Assembly: GCA_963776845.1 (NCBI GenBank)
Contig: CAVZOJ010000007.1
Location: 124,001-188,000, forward strand
Source of the DNA: Roseitranquillus sp963776845
GTDB taxonomy: Bacteria; Pseudomonadota; Alphaproteobacteria; Rhodobacterales; Rhodobacteraceae
Length of the DNA stretch: 64,000 bases
Direction of reading: 5' to 3'
Positions within the stretch are counted from its first letter, which is position 1; each line of letters starts with the position of its first letter. Positions 55,416 through 64,000 of the stretch are shown here, one piece after another. The notes under the pieces were generated by a model that had not been told where the DNA came from, ran no database searches, and saw only the letters and a list, made by a program, of their open reading frames with translations. The position numbers and the translations under genes were made by a program.

Positions 55416-56490
55416 GTGATCCGACACCTTGTCCCCGCCGCTCTCGCGCTCGCGGCCCTCGCGTCGCCCGCAGTCGCGCAGGATGCGACGCCGGAGCAGA
55501 TCATGGCGGCCTGGCTTGCCTCGCCGCACGCGGATACGAGTGCGGAAGCCTTTACCCACTGGAACGAGGAGGGCGCCGTTCCCGAAAGCTGCGCGGTCTG
55601 CCATTCCGGCCCGGGTTACCTCGATTTCATCGGCGCCGATGGCAGCGAGGTGGGGGTCGTCGATGTGCCGGCTCCCATCGAATCGCCGATAGATTGCAGG
55701 GTGTGCCACGATCCGGCGACGGGCGCGCTGGAAGAGGTCACCTTCCCGTCGGGAGAGACACTGGGCGGTCTGGGCAGTTCGACCGTATGTGCGGTCTGTC
55801 ACCAGGGCCGCGAGTTCGACCGACAGCGTGGACGAGGCGCTGGCGGGGCTGGATGACGACGCGCCGTCGGCAGAGCTCGCCTTCCTGAACATCCACTACC
55901 GTGCCGCGGCGGCAACGCTCTACGGCGCCGAGGCGCGCGGCGGCTATCAGTACGGTGGCGAAGACTATGCAGGTCGGTTCGATCACGTTCCGAACCTCAA
56001 TACCTGCTCCGGTTGCCACGACCCGCACGCCACTACAGTCGCGGCGGACACGTGCCTGACCTGTCACCAGGGGGTAACGGACCCGACCGCCATCCGGTCG
56101 ACGCAGACGGACGTCGACGGCGATGGCGACCTGTCCGAGGGCATCGCGTCCGAGATCGATACCCTGCACGATCGCCTGCTGGAGGCGATCCAGCTCTACG
56201 CCGAAGAGATCGCCGGCACGCCCGTGGCATATTCCTCAGAGTCCTATCCGTACTTCTTCGTCGACACGGACGGTGACGGAGAGGCCGGCGAGGGCGAAGC
56301 CGCATTTCCAAACCGCTACCAGAGCTGGACACCTCGCATGCTGCGCGCCGCCTACAACTATCAGTTCGTCGCCAAGGATCCCGGCGGCTACGCGCACAAC
56401 CCGCACTACGTGCTCCAGCTCCTCTTCGACAGCCTGAGCGACCTGTCGACCCAGGTCGAGGTTCAGACGGCGGATCTCGCCCGCCCCTGA
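55416..56490 (+). pseudogene. Periplasmic pentahaem cytochrome c, broken by one extra base
   Basis: GTG 55416 follows GAAGGAG. A signal peptide (ending SPAVAQ) is followed by five CxxCH haem sites: CAVCH, CRVCH, CAVCH, CSGCH and CLTCH. One extra T at 55815-55816, just after the third (CHQGRE), breaks the frame; the rest resumes STDSVDEALAGLDDDAP. Two acidic EF-hand-like loops, DVDGDGDLSEG and DTDGDGEAGEG, suggest Ca2+ binding. Corrected length is 357 residues. It probably carries electrons in the periplasm. The antiporter gene follows after six bases. Confidence 0.85.
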
Positions 56491-56496
56491 TCCACA

Positions 56497-57669
56497 GTGG
56501 AGCCACCGGCCCTTCTTATCGCCTTCGGCATCGTCTTCCTTGCCGGCCTGGCGCTCGACGCAGTGGGGCGGCGCATGCATGTGCCGCGCGTCACGCTCCT
56601 GATCCTGTTGGGAGCCCTTGTAGGGCCGCCTGGTCTCGACCTTCTTCCAGATCAGTTTACCGCCTCCAATCAAATCCTGGCGCCGACGGCGCTGACGATG
56701 GTGGCTTTCCTGCTCGGCGGCACGCTCGAGCGCTCGGCGCTGGGCAGGCACGGGCAGGAGATCCTCGTGATTTCGGTGACGGTCGTTGTTCTTGGCGCGG
56801 CTGTGGTCGCGGGAGGGCTCATGCTGATCGGGCTGCCCATCGGATTTGCGTTGCTGCTCGGTGCCATCGCGACGGCCACCGACCCCGCGGCGGTGCAGGA
56901 CGTGATCCGGCAGACCGGCGCGCGCGGTCCCTTCGCGGAGCGATTGCTTGGCATTGTCGCCATCGACGACGCCTGGGGACTGCTGGTTTTCAGCGCCGCC
57001 CTAACCGCCGCGGCGGCCGTCGCCGGCGTGGCGGAGGCGGAAAACGCCCTGCTTGCGGGATTGTGGGAGAGTGGTGGCGCAATCGCCCTTGGTCTCGCGA
57101 TTGGTCTGCCTGGCGCGTACCTGACCGGACGCATCAAGCCAGGCGAGCCGACGCTGATCGAGGCGCTGGGGATCGTCTTCCTGACGGCCGGCCTCGCCCA
57201 AGCGCTCGAGGTGTCGTACCTCCTGGCAGGAATCGTCGCCGGAACGACGATCGTCAACCTCGCACGGCACCACGACCAGCCGTTCCACGAGATCGAGAGG
57301 ATCGAGTGGCCCTTCGTGCTTTTGTTCTTTGTTCTCGCGGGCGCGTCTTTCGAACTCGATCTGATGCTGGAGGCCGGCTTCGCGTGCCTCGTGTACATAG
57401 TTTTGCGGGCTGCCGCTCGACTCCTTGGTGGGTGGGCCAGCGGGCCACTGGCCGGCCTGTCGGGCCGCGACAGCGGACTCATGGGCGTGGCGTTGATGCC
57501 TCAGGCCGGCGTCGCGATCGGGATGGCGCTGATCGTGGTCGAGCGCTTGCCGGAAATCGGCGGACAGGTGCTCGCCATCGCCGTCGCGAGCACGATCGTC
57601 TTCGAGATATTCGGGCCGTTCCTTACCCAGTTCGCTCTGGCCCGCGCCGGCGAGATCCCCGCAGAGTGA
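56497..57669 (+). CDS. Cation:proton antiporter (CPA family)
   Basis: A 390-residue membrane protein with about 11 or 12 helices, starting GTG 56497. Conserved antiporter features include RRMHVPRVTLLILLGALVGP, ATATDPAAVQDVIRQTGARG with its TDP ion-binding element, LGIVAIDDAWGLLVFS with the paired Asp expected for Na+/H+ exchange, and LMPQAGVAIGMAL near the end. No C-terminal TrkA domain is present. It exchanges Na+ or K+ for H+. Position beside the Na+-NQR genes suggests use or control of the sodium gradient. Confidence 0.9.
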   Translation: MEPPALLIAFGIVFLAGLALDAVGRRMHVPRVTLLILLGALVGPPGLDLLPDQFTASNQILAPTALTMVAFLLGGTLERSALGRHGQEILVISVTVVVLGAAVVAGGLMLIGLPIGFALLLGAIATATDPAAVQDVIRQTGARGPFAERLLGIVAIDDAWGLLVFSAALTAAAAVAGVAEAENALLAGLWESGGAIALGLAIGLPGAYLTGRIKPGEPTLIEALGIVFLTAGLAQALEVSYLLAGIVAGTTIVNLARHHDQPFHEIERIEWPFVLLFFVLAGASFELDLMLEAGFACLVYIVLRAAARLLGGWASGPLAGLSGRDSGLMGVALMPQAGVAIGMALIVVERLPEIGGQVLAIAVASTIVFEIFGPFLTQFALARAGEIPAE

Positions 57670-57710
57670 CGCCGCTGGCCCCGCAGCGGCGCATCGGCTA
57701 GGTCCGTGGC

Positions 57711-58751
57711 ATGACCGACACCCTCACCATCCGCCGGCCCGACGACTGGCACCTGCATCTGCGCGACGGCGCGATCCTGTCCGCCGTACTGCCTGCGACG
57801 GCAGAAGTCTTCGGGCGCGCGATCATCATGCCCAATCTTGTTCCGCCCGTCGTCACGGCAGCCGATGCAGCAGAATATCGTGACCGGATCCTGTCGGCCA
57901 AGCCGAGAGGATCCGGGTTTCGGCCGCTGATGACGCTCTACCTGACAGAGGACACCGAGGTGCGCGACCTGCGTGCGGCCGCCGAGATCGGCCTCATCTC
58001 CGCGGTCAAGCTCTATCCCGACGGTGCGACGACGAACTCCGCCTCGGGCGTGAAGGACCTGTCCCGGGTGATGCGGGTGCTGGAGAACATGGCGCAGATC
58101 GGCCTGCCGCTGTGCGTCCACGGCGAAGTGACGGATCCCGCAGTGGACATCTTCGACCGGGAGGTTGCATTCATCGAGACGGTGCTCGATCCGTTGCGTC
58201 GCCGTCTGCCGGAGCTTCGTATCGTGATGGAGCATGTCACGACCAAGGACGGCATAGACTACATCAGCGAGGCCGAGAACAACCTCGCCGGCACCATCAC
58301 GGTGCATCACCTGGTGCTGAACCGAACGCACCTGCTCGCCGGAGGGATCCGGCCACACTACTATTGCCTGCCGGTTGCCAAGCGGGAGCGGCATCGGCTC
58401 GCGCTGCGGGCCGCCGCGACGTCGGGAGACGCCCGCTTCTTCCTCGGCACCGACAGCGCACCGCACGTCGATGCGGCGAAGGAAGCGGCGTGCGGCTGCG
58501 CGGGATGCTACACCGCCCCTGTCGCGCTTCCACTCGCAGCCCATGTCTTCGACGAGGAAGGTGCGCTGGACCGACTCGAGGGCTTCGCATCCCTGCATGG
58601 GGCTGACTGGTACGGCGTGAAGCCGAACGAAGACACGGTGACGCTGGCGCGTGGCCACAAACCCGTTGCACCCAGGACCGAGACCGCACAGGGTCCCATC
58701 ACCACCTTCGACCCCGGGTTTCCGATCGGCTGGCACGTCGCAAGCGGGTGA
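57711..58751 (+). CDS. pyrC: Dihydroorotase
   Basis: A 346-residue class II dihydroorotase, third enzyme of pyrimidine synthesis, cyclising carbamoyl aspartate. The metal site is complete: DDWHLHLRDG, the carboxylated Lys in SAVKLYPDGATTNS, LCVHGEV, MEHVTTKDG, TVHHLVLN and the catalytic Asp in LGTDSAPH. It precedes pyrE, but 200 bases separate them. Confidence 0.95.
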   Translation: MTDTLTIRRPDDWHLHLRDGAILSAVLPATAEVFGRAIIMPNLVPPVVTAADAAEYRDRILSAKPRGSGFRPLMTLYLTEDTEVRDLRAAAEIGLISAVKLYPDGATTNSASGVKDLSRVMRVLENMAQIGLPLCVHGEVTDPAVDIFDREVAFIETVLDPLRRRLPELRIVMEHVTTKDGIDYISEAENNLAGTITVHHLVLNRTHLLAGGIRPHYYCLPVAKRERHRLALRAAATSGDARFFLGTDSAPHVDAAKEAACGCAGCYTAPVALPLAAHVFDEEGALDRLEGFASLHGADWYGVKPNEDTVTLARGHKPVAPRTETAQGPITTFDPGFPIGWHVASG

Positions 58752-58953
58752 CGCGCGCACCCAGCGCGCACCTCGGAACGCGGTGCGACGACCCATTCTA
58801 CGAAGTGTTGTTCATCCGCACTCAGCTGATCGGCGCCGCGAAACGTCGCAACCGTGCGCGTCTGCCGACGGCGCCAGATGATTGAGCCGGCGCGATTGCG
58901 TGCGGCCGGGCGTCCGCCTAGACCAAGTTCCGACATCGCCAGAGGCACGACGC

Positions 58954-59631
58954 ATGATCCCGACCGCCTTCCCTCCGCCAGAGACGATCGCGCGCCTGAC
59001 CGCCGGAATGCTGCTCGAGACGCGGTCGGTCAACTTCCGGCCGGAGGAGCCGTACATCCTCGCCTCCGGCCTGCCGTCGCCCACGTACATCGATTGCCGC
59101 CGTCTGATCGGGTTTCCACGCGTCCGCTCGACGCTGATGGATTTCATGGCGGCGACCGTGCTCCGCGACGCGGGTTTCGAAGCATTCGACGTCGTCGCGG
59201 GTGGCGAGACAGCGGGCATCCCGTTCGCCGCTCTGCTGGCGGAGCGGCTGGCGCTGCCGATGGCCTACGTCCGAAAGAAACCCAAGGGCTATGGCCGGAA
59301 TGCCCGGATCGAAGGGCCGATGGCCGAGGGTCAGCGGGTGCTGCTGGTCGAGGACCTCGCCACCGACGGCGGCTCCAAGCTGTCCTTCGTCGACGCCATC
59401 CGCGAGACCGGAGCGAGTTGCGCCCACACGGCGGTGCTGTTCTCTTACGGCATCTTCCCCGAGACGATCCCGACATTGACCGACCACGGCGTCGCCCTGC
59501 ACGCGCTCTGCACCTGGGCGGACGTCATCGCCGAAGCACGGCGACGCGAGAGCTTCGACGCCGCCACCCTCGCCGGGGTCGAGGCGTTCCTCGCCGACCC
59601 GCGCGGATGGCAGGCGGCCCGGTCCGCGTGA
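58954..59631 (+). CDS. pyrE: Orotate phosphoribosyltransferase
   Basis: A 225-residue enzyme that joins orotate to PRPP to form OMP. The PRPP loop is VLLVEDLATDGGSKLSF, and the flexible catalytic loop is YVRKKPKGYGRNARIEG. ATG 58954 (MIPTAFPPPETIARL) is preceded by AGAGG; an open frame further upstream lacks homology. It matches the alphaproteobacterial form, which is slightly longer than the enterobacterial one. Confidence 0.94.
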   Translation: MIPTAFPPPETIARLTAGMLLETRSVNFRPEEPYILASGLPSPTYIDCRRLIGFPRVRSTLMDFMAATVLRDAGFEAFDVVAGGETAGIPFAALLAERLALPMAYVRKKPKGYGRNARIEGPMAEGQRVLLVEDLATDGGSKLSFVDAIRETGASCAHTAVLFSYGIFPETIPTLTDHGVALHALCTWADVIAEARRRESFDAATLAGVEAFLADPRGWQAARSA

Positions 59632-59705
59632 GGATGTCCCGCTAACGCCCTGCTGCGGCGCGTTGAACCACATCTGTCCACAGGCTGTCCCCGGGAACAT
59701 ACATT

Positions 59706-59735
59706 TTGCGTTCGCGCGCTCGATTGCGCTAGGTT
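59706..59735 (+). promoter_or_regulatory. Candidate sigma-70 promoter of dnaB
   Basis: TTGCGT (59706-59711) and TAGGTT (59730-59735) are separated by 18 bases and lie 56 bases before the dnaB ATG. Both boxes deviate from consensus, so support is modest. Confidence 0.35.
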
Positions 59736-59790
59736 GGTCCTCGAACGGCGGAGTACACGCCGCAGGCAGCGAGCAGCGCCAGGGGGGCGG

Positions 59791-61278
59791 ATGAACGAGA
59801 TCTCCCGGATCGAGGACAGGAAGGCAGAGGACGGGGCCGGTAAGGTCCCGCACGATATCGAGGCCGAGCAGCAATTGCTGGGGGCATTGCTGACCGACAA
59901 CGATGTCTACGACCGGATCGCGAACCTCGTCGCGCCGCACCACTTCTACGACCCCGTCCATGCCGACATCTTCCGCGAGGCGGCGCAGAAGATCAGCGCC
60001 AACGCCCTCGCGTCGCCCGTCACGCTCCGCCCGGTCCTCGAGACGCACGAGGGGCTGAAGCAACTCGGCGGCCCCCAGTATCTGCTGCGGCTCGCCGGTG
60101 CGGCGATCGCGACCTTCGCGGCACGTGACTACGCGGTGATGATCCGTGATCTCGCGCTGCGACGTGCGTTGGTGCGCATCGGCGGCGACGTCGCGGCGCG
60201 CGCCGCCGACTTCACCAAGGACAACGACCCGCCGGCGCAGATCGTGAAGGCCGAACAGGCGCTCTACGAGCTTGCCGAGGAAGGCGGCAGCGCCCGCGGC
60301 TTCCAGTCGTTCCTGTCGGCCGTCCGGGACGCCGTGCAGGTGGCGAATGCAGCCTACATGCGCGACGGTGGACTGGCCGGGCTGTCCACCGGGTTCACCG
60401 ACATCGACCGCAAGCTCGGCGGCCTGCACCGCTCGGACCTGCTGATTCTCGCGGGCCGTCCCTCCATGGGCAAGACCTCGCTGGCCACGAACATCGCCTT
60501 CAACATCGCCAAGGCGTACAGGAAGGGGACGCTGCCTGACGGGACGACGGGAACCGTCGATGGCGGCGTCGTCGGCTTCTTCTCGCTTGAGATGTCGGCA
60601 GAGCAGCTCGCGGCGCGGATCCTGTCGGAGGCGTCGGAGGTGCCGTCCGAGCAGATCCGCCGCGGCGACATGACCGAGGCCGAGTTCCGCCGCTTCGTCG
60701 AGGCGGCGAAGGCGCTGGAAGCGTGTCCGCTGCACATCGACGACACGCCGGCGCTACCGATCGGACAGCTTGCGGCACGGGCCAGGCGGCTGAAGCGCGA
60801 GCGGGGCCTAGACGCCCTCGTCGTCGACTACCTGCAGCTTGTCCGCGCCTCCACGGCACGCGACAACCGGGTGAATGAGGTCAGCGAGATCACACAAGGG
60901 CTCAAGGCCATCGCCAAGGAGCTCGATATCCCCGTCGTGGCGCTCTCACAGCTCTCGCGCCAAGTCGAGCAGCGCGAGGACAAGCGCCCGCAGCTGTCGG
61001 ACCTCCGCGAGTTGGGCTCGATCGAGCAGGACGCCGACGTGGTGATGTTCGTCTTCCGCGAGGAATACTACGCAGAACGCGAGGAGCCCTCAGGCGACAA
61101 GCTTGAAGAGATGGCGAAGTGGCAGGAGCGGATGGAGCGGCTGCACGGCCGTGCCGAGCTCGTCATCGGAAAGCAGCGCCACGGCCCCATCGGCACTGTC
61201 GAACTGTCCTTCGAAGGTCGCTTCACCCGATTCGGAAACCTCGTGAAGCCGTGGCAGAGCGGCGAGGGCTTCGGCTAG
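59791..61278 (+). CDS. dnaB: Replicative DNA helicase
   Basis: A 495-residue hexameric helicase. The N-terminal domain begins KVPHDIEAEQQLLGALLTDN; the linker is followed by the RecA-like core with STGFTDIDRKLGGLHRSDLL, Walker A RPSMGKTS, Walker B DALVVDYLQL and SQLSRQVEQREDKRPQLSDL. ATG 59791 is preceded by AGGGGGG; an upstream in-frame start lacks homology. No intein is present. Confidence 0.96.
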   Translation: MNEISRIEDRKAEDGAGKVPHDIEAEQQLLGALLTDNDVYDRIANLVAPHHFYDPVHADIFREAAQKISANALASPVTLRPVLETHEGLKQLGGPQYLLRLAGAAIATFAARDYAVMIRDLALRRALVRIGGDVAARAADFTKDNDPPAQIVKAEQALYELAEEGGSARGFQSFLSAVRDAVQVANAAYMRDGGLAGLSTGFTDIDRKLGGLHRSDLLILAGRPSMGKTSLATNIAFNIAKAYRKGTLPDGTTGTVDGGVVGFFSLEMSAEQLAARILSEASEVPSEQIRRGDMTEAEFRRFVEAAKALEACPLHIDDTPALPIGQLAARARRLKRERGLDALVVDYLQLVRASTARDNRVNEVSEITQGLKAIAKELDIPVVALSQLSRQVEQREDKRPQLSDLRELGSIEQDADVVMFVFREEYYAEREEPSGDKLEEMAKWQERMERLHGRAELVIGKQRHGPIGTVELSFEGRFTRFGNLVKPWQSGEGFG

Positions 61279-61558
61279 ACCGGGTCCGCCTGCGCGTTTT
61301 TTCCGCACTTTTCCGTCGTCGGCGGATCCGCTCGACGGTGCGAAACCCCGCGTCCACGCACGGCGCAGGCGCCGTGGCTTCGCTGTCCGGCGACACATCT
61401 TCGTGATCTGCGGGCGTCCGGCGTCGGCGCGGCGATTTTCGAACAGGTTTCAGAGAACTTGCCGGGTTCCGCTAACCTCTGGGTAAGGAATTCCGTACCA
61501 AACAGAGCGCGATGACCGCGGAACTCGCAACGCGGGACATGCTTTGGGGGAATTGCCG

Positions 61559-62515
61559 ATGAACTGGTTCGCCGAGATGCTCGACGAGCTTATCGCTCAG
61601 AACGAGCGGATGGATAGTGACACAGCGGTGGAGTTGCGCCGCGCCCGCGACCGCATCGCCAAGGAGGTGGGTTTTCCACCACGCAACAAGGCGACCGAAG
61701 TCCTGCAGCGTCAGATCGAAGATGCAGAGACGCTTGACCAGGTGGCAGGTGTGTTCGGATCCATGCCGCGGGAGTTCGGGTTTGATGAGGCCACCCTCAT
61801 CATCCTCAACGAAGGTGGGCGATATCTGTCGCGTCGGGTTCTCTCGAGCCTGCCCGAGGAGTGGTGGGAGGATTACAACGGCCTGCGGCTTTTCGATGAC
61901 GACCCGATCATCCAAGGCATCCTCTCGCAGGAGCACGAGCTCTACATGGACGAGCTCATCCCGACGCATGACGCGCCCATGCGCTACCTCAAGGCCGCAC
62001 AGGCCCGAGGCATCGGCACGAACGGCGTCATCTACCGCATCGACTATCCGACGGGCATGTCGGCCGCCGTTATCCTGAACACTCTGCGTACGCCGGACTA
62101 CGCACGCCGCCAGTTCCGGAAGTATCGCGACGATCTGCAGGCATTGGCCTACGCCACCTGTGACGCTCTCGTCTATTTCTCGCAGGTCGGGGTTTCTTCG
62201 ACGACGCAACTCACGGCCGAGGAGATCAGGTTTCTTCGGCTGGTGGCGCTCAGCGAGGATCCGGCGCGCGCGCTTTCCATGGATTGCCGGTACGGGTCGG
62301 TCAAGAACGTCCAGATGCAGATCGTGCGCAAGCTGGGCGTGAAGTCGATCTTCCAGGCGGTGCTCATCGCGGCGCGACGCGGACTCCTCGATGCGGCCAT
62401 CTACGACCCGTCGGAAATCGTCGCGACGCGGCCGAAGGTCGCCGGATGGGATTTCGCGATGGATTGCAACTCCGCCAACACCGAAGAGGAGAGCGTCTAC
62501 CTGCAGAGCGCCTGA
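61559..62515 (+). CDS. LuxR-type regulator with autoinducer-binding-like domain
   Basis: A 318-residue protein. The middle (about residues 90-200) resembles an acyl-homoserine-lactone-binding domain, with LPEEWWEDYNG followed by FDDDPIIQGIL in place of the W-x3-Y-x-DP pattern. The C-terminal 65 residues form a LuxR helix-turn-helix (LTAEEIRFLRLVALSEDPAR, SVKNVQMQIVRKLGVKSIFQ), somewhat divergent in the recognition helix. No luxI-type synthase is adjacent, so it may be an orphan receptor. The gene converges on the ABC transporter. Confidence 0.82.
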   Translation: MNWFAEMLDELIAQNERMDSDTAVELRRARDRIAKEVGFPPRNKATEVLQRQIEDAETLDQVAGVFGSMPREFGFDEATLIILNEGGRYLSRRVLSSLPEEWWEDYNGLRLFDDDPIIQGILSQEHELYMDELIPTHDAPMRYLKAAQARGIGTNGVIYRIDYPTGMSAAVILNTLRTPDYARRQFRKYRDDLQALAYATCDALVYFSQVGVSSTTQLTAEEIRFLRLVALSEDPARALSMDCRYGSVKNVQMQIVRKLGVKSIFQAVLIAARRGLLDAAIYDPSEIVATRPKVAGWDFAMDCNSANTEEESVYLQSA

Positions 62516-62522
62516 GCGGGCC

Positions 62523-64000
62523 TCAGGCTGCCGCGCTCTCTTCCGCGGCCTGGCGCTGCCACAAGGCGGCGTAGCGCTCGCCACGCGCCAGCAGCTCTTC
62601 GTGACGGCCCTGCTCGACGATCCTGCCGTCGTGCAGGACGACGATCCTGTCGGCGTCGACCACGGTCGACAAGCGGTGCGCGATGACGATGACGCTGCGC
62701 CCGCGGCTCATCGCACGCAGCTCCGACTGGATCTCGGCCTCCGTCTCGGAGTTCGAGCGCCGACGTGGCCTCGTCGAGCAGCAGTATCGGCGGGTCCTTG
62801 AGCAACGTCCGCGCGATACCGACGCGCTGCTTCTCTCCACCGGAGAGCTTCAGCCCACGTTCCCCGACCTGTGTGTCATAGCCGTCCGGAAGACTGCGGA
62901 CGAAGTCGTGGATTTTCGCCGCGCGCGCCGCGCCTTCGATCTCGGCCACCGAGGCGTCCGGGCGTCCATAGGCAATGTTATAGCCGATCGTGTCATTGAA
63001 GAGGACGGTATCCTGCGGCACGACACCCACCGCGTCGTGCAGGCTTTCCTGCGTGACGTCCCGCACGTCCTGTCCGTCGATCCTCAGCGCGCCGCCGCTT
63101 ACGTCATAGAAGCGAAAGAGCAGGCGGCCGATCGTGGACTTGCCCGCCCCGGTCGGCCCCACGATCGCGACCGTCTCACCTGGACCGACGCGCACCGAGA
63201 CGCCCTTGAGAATCGGTCGCACGTCTTCGTACCCGAAGTAGACATCGTCGAACACGACCTCGCCCCCCCGGACATCGAGCGGTCTTGCGCCGCGCCTGTC
63301 GTTCACCTCTGCCGGCTGTTCCAGCAGGTCGAACATGTCGGCCATGTCGATCAGCGCCTGACGAATTTCGCGGTAGACCGTGCCGAGGAAATTCAGCGGC
63401 ATCGTGATCTGGATCATGTAGGCGTTGACCATCACGAAGTCGCCGACGGTCAACTCGCCCGACTGCACGCCCGCCGCCGCCATGACCATGACAATCACGA
63501 GGCCGGCGGTGATGAGGAGCGATTGGCCGACATTGAGGAACGCCAGACTGTAGCTCGTCTTGAGAGCGGCACGTTCGTATCCCGCCATCGCGTTGTCGTA
63601 GCGTTCTGCCTCCCGGCCCTCCGCTCCGAAATACTTGACGGTTTCGAAGTTCAGCAGGCTGTCGATCGCCTTCTGATTGGCATCGGTGTCCTGCTCGTTC
63701 ATCTGGCGACGAATCTGCACCCGCCATTCGGTCACCTTGAAGGTGAACCAGACGTAGAGGACGATCGTCACAGCGACGACGACAAGGTACCAGATGTCGA
63801 AGATCCAGGCGAGCACCACGGCGATCAGCAGAAGCTCCAGTATCAGCGGACCGATCGAGAAGAGCAGGAAGCGGAGCAGGAACTCGACGCCCTTGACGCC
63901 GCGCTCGACGATGCGGCTGAGGCCTCCTGTCCGACGCGTCAGGTGATAGCGCAGGCTCAGCCGGTGGATGTGGGTGAAGGTCTCGAGCGCCAGTCGGCGA
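62523..64000 (-). pseudogene. Atm1-like ABC transporter, cut by window edge and broken by one extra base
   Basis: The frame enters from the right edge and lacks the first helices. Visible are the membrane part (TFTHIHRLSLRYHLTRRTGG, SLLNFETVKYFGAEGREAER, a hallmark of the Atm1/HMT1 group) and the nucleotide-binding domain: Walker A VGPTGAGKST, Q-loop VVPQDTVLF, signature KLSGGEKQRVGIAR, Walker B ILLLDEATSAL. One extra base at 62752-62753 then breaks the frame; the end resumes SETEAEIQSELRAM with the H-loop VIVIAHRLSTV. It probably exports glutathione-linked compounds for Fe-S assembly or detoxification. Confidence 0.88.

Overview
The window is high-GC DNA from an alphaproteobacterium, most likely a member of the Rhodobacterales. 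The evidence is a VPLPA-CTERM surface protein, an acuI-type acrylyl-CoA reductase, a glcDEF glycolate oxidase locus, a ROSE-type RNA thermometer in front of a small heat-shock gene, and many alphaproteobacterial gene pairs (rsmE/ubiA, MoxR/DUF58/DUF4159, DUF1326/DUF2182). Most of it is ordinary chromosome. It carries three copies of one IS5-family element (one intact, one truncated, one frameshifted) and one dead IS30 element.

Layout: 1-6.97 kb holds ychF (cut by the left edge), a Pmp3-like peptide, trpA, a ZIP metal transporter, lldD coupled to an HWE sensor kinase, and an amylosucrase. 6.97-10.3 kb is an accessory patch: a lower-GC membrane-protein gene split by an intact IS5-family element and cut again by a truncated copy. 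10.3-20.7 kb holds a DUF533 protein, tRNA-Gln, rsmE, ubiA, an OmpA-family protein, a GAF-EAL phosphodiesterase, a GabD-like dehydrogenase and a large unrecognised gene. 20.9-28.5 kb holds hsp20 with its thermometer, a trypsin-like protease and glcD-glcE-glcF, with a decayed choloylglycine-hydrolase-family gene between glcD and glcE. 28.5-36.6 kb holds a VPLPA-CTERM lectin-like protein, a four-gene MoxR/DUF58/BatA-DUF4159/membrane-protein operon and a DUF1285 gene. 36.6-40.5 kb is a WYL regulator plus VOC (glyoxalase-fold) pair with a palindromic operator candidate; both genes are interrupted by insertion sequences. 40.5-48.2 kb holds a class V aminotransferase, a BCCT transporter, a DUF2182-DUF1326-DinB operon, acuI and an orphan solute-binding protein. 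48.5-57.7 kb is a respiratory and sodium block: nqrA-F, apbE, nqrM and a CBS-domain gene on the minus strand, divergent from a pentahaem cytochrome c and a cation/proton antiporter. 57.7-64 kb holds pyrC, pyrE, dnaB, a LuxR-type regulator and an Atm1-like ABC transporter cut by the right edge.

Two things stand out. The NQR operon is complete in gene order, but its NqrB is only about 268 residues and lacks the loop that carries the covalently bound FMN; it sits beside a pentahaem cytochrome and an antiporter. Also, at least twelve otherwise well-preserved genes carry a single small frame-breaking insertion, nearly always one extra base and often next to an identical base. That pattern points to residual sequencing error more than to mass gene decay. 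The broken genes are typed as pseudogenes, but most probably encode full proteins if the extra bases are artefacts.
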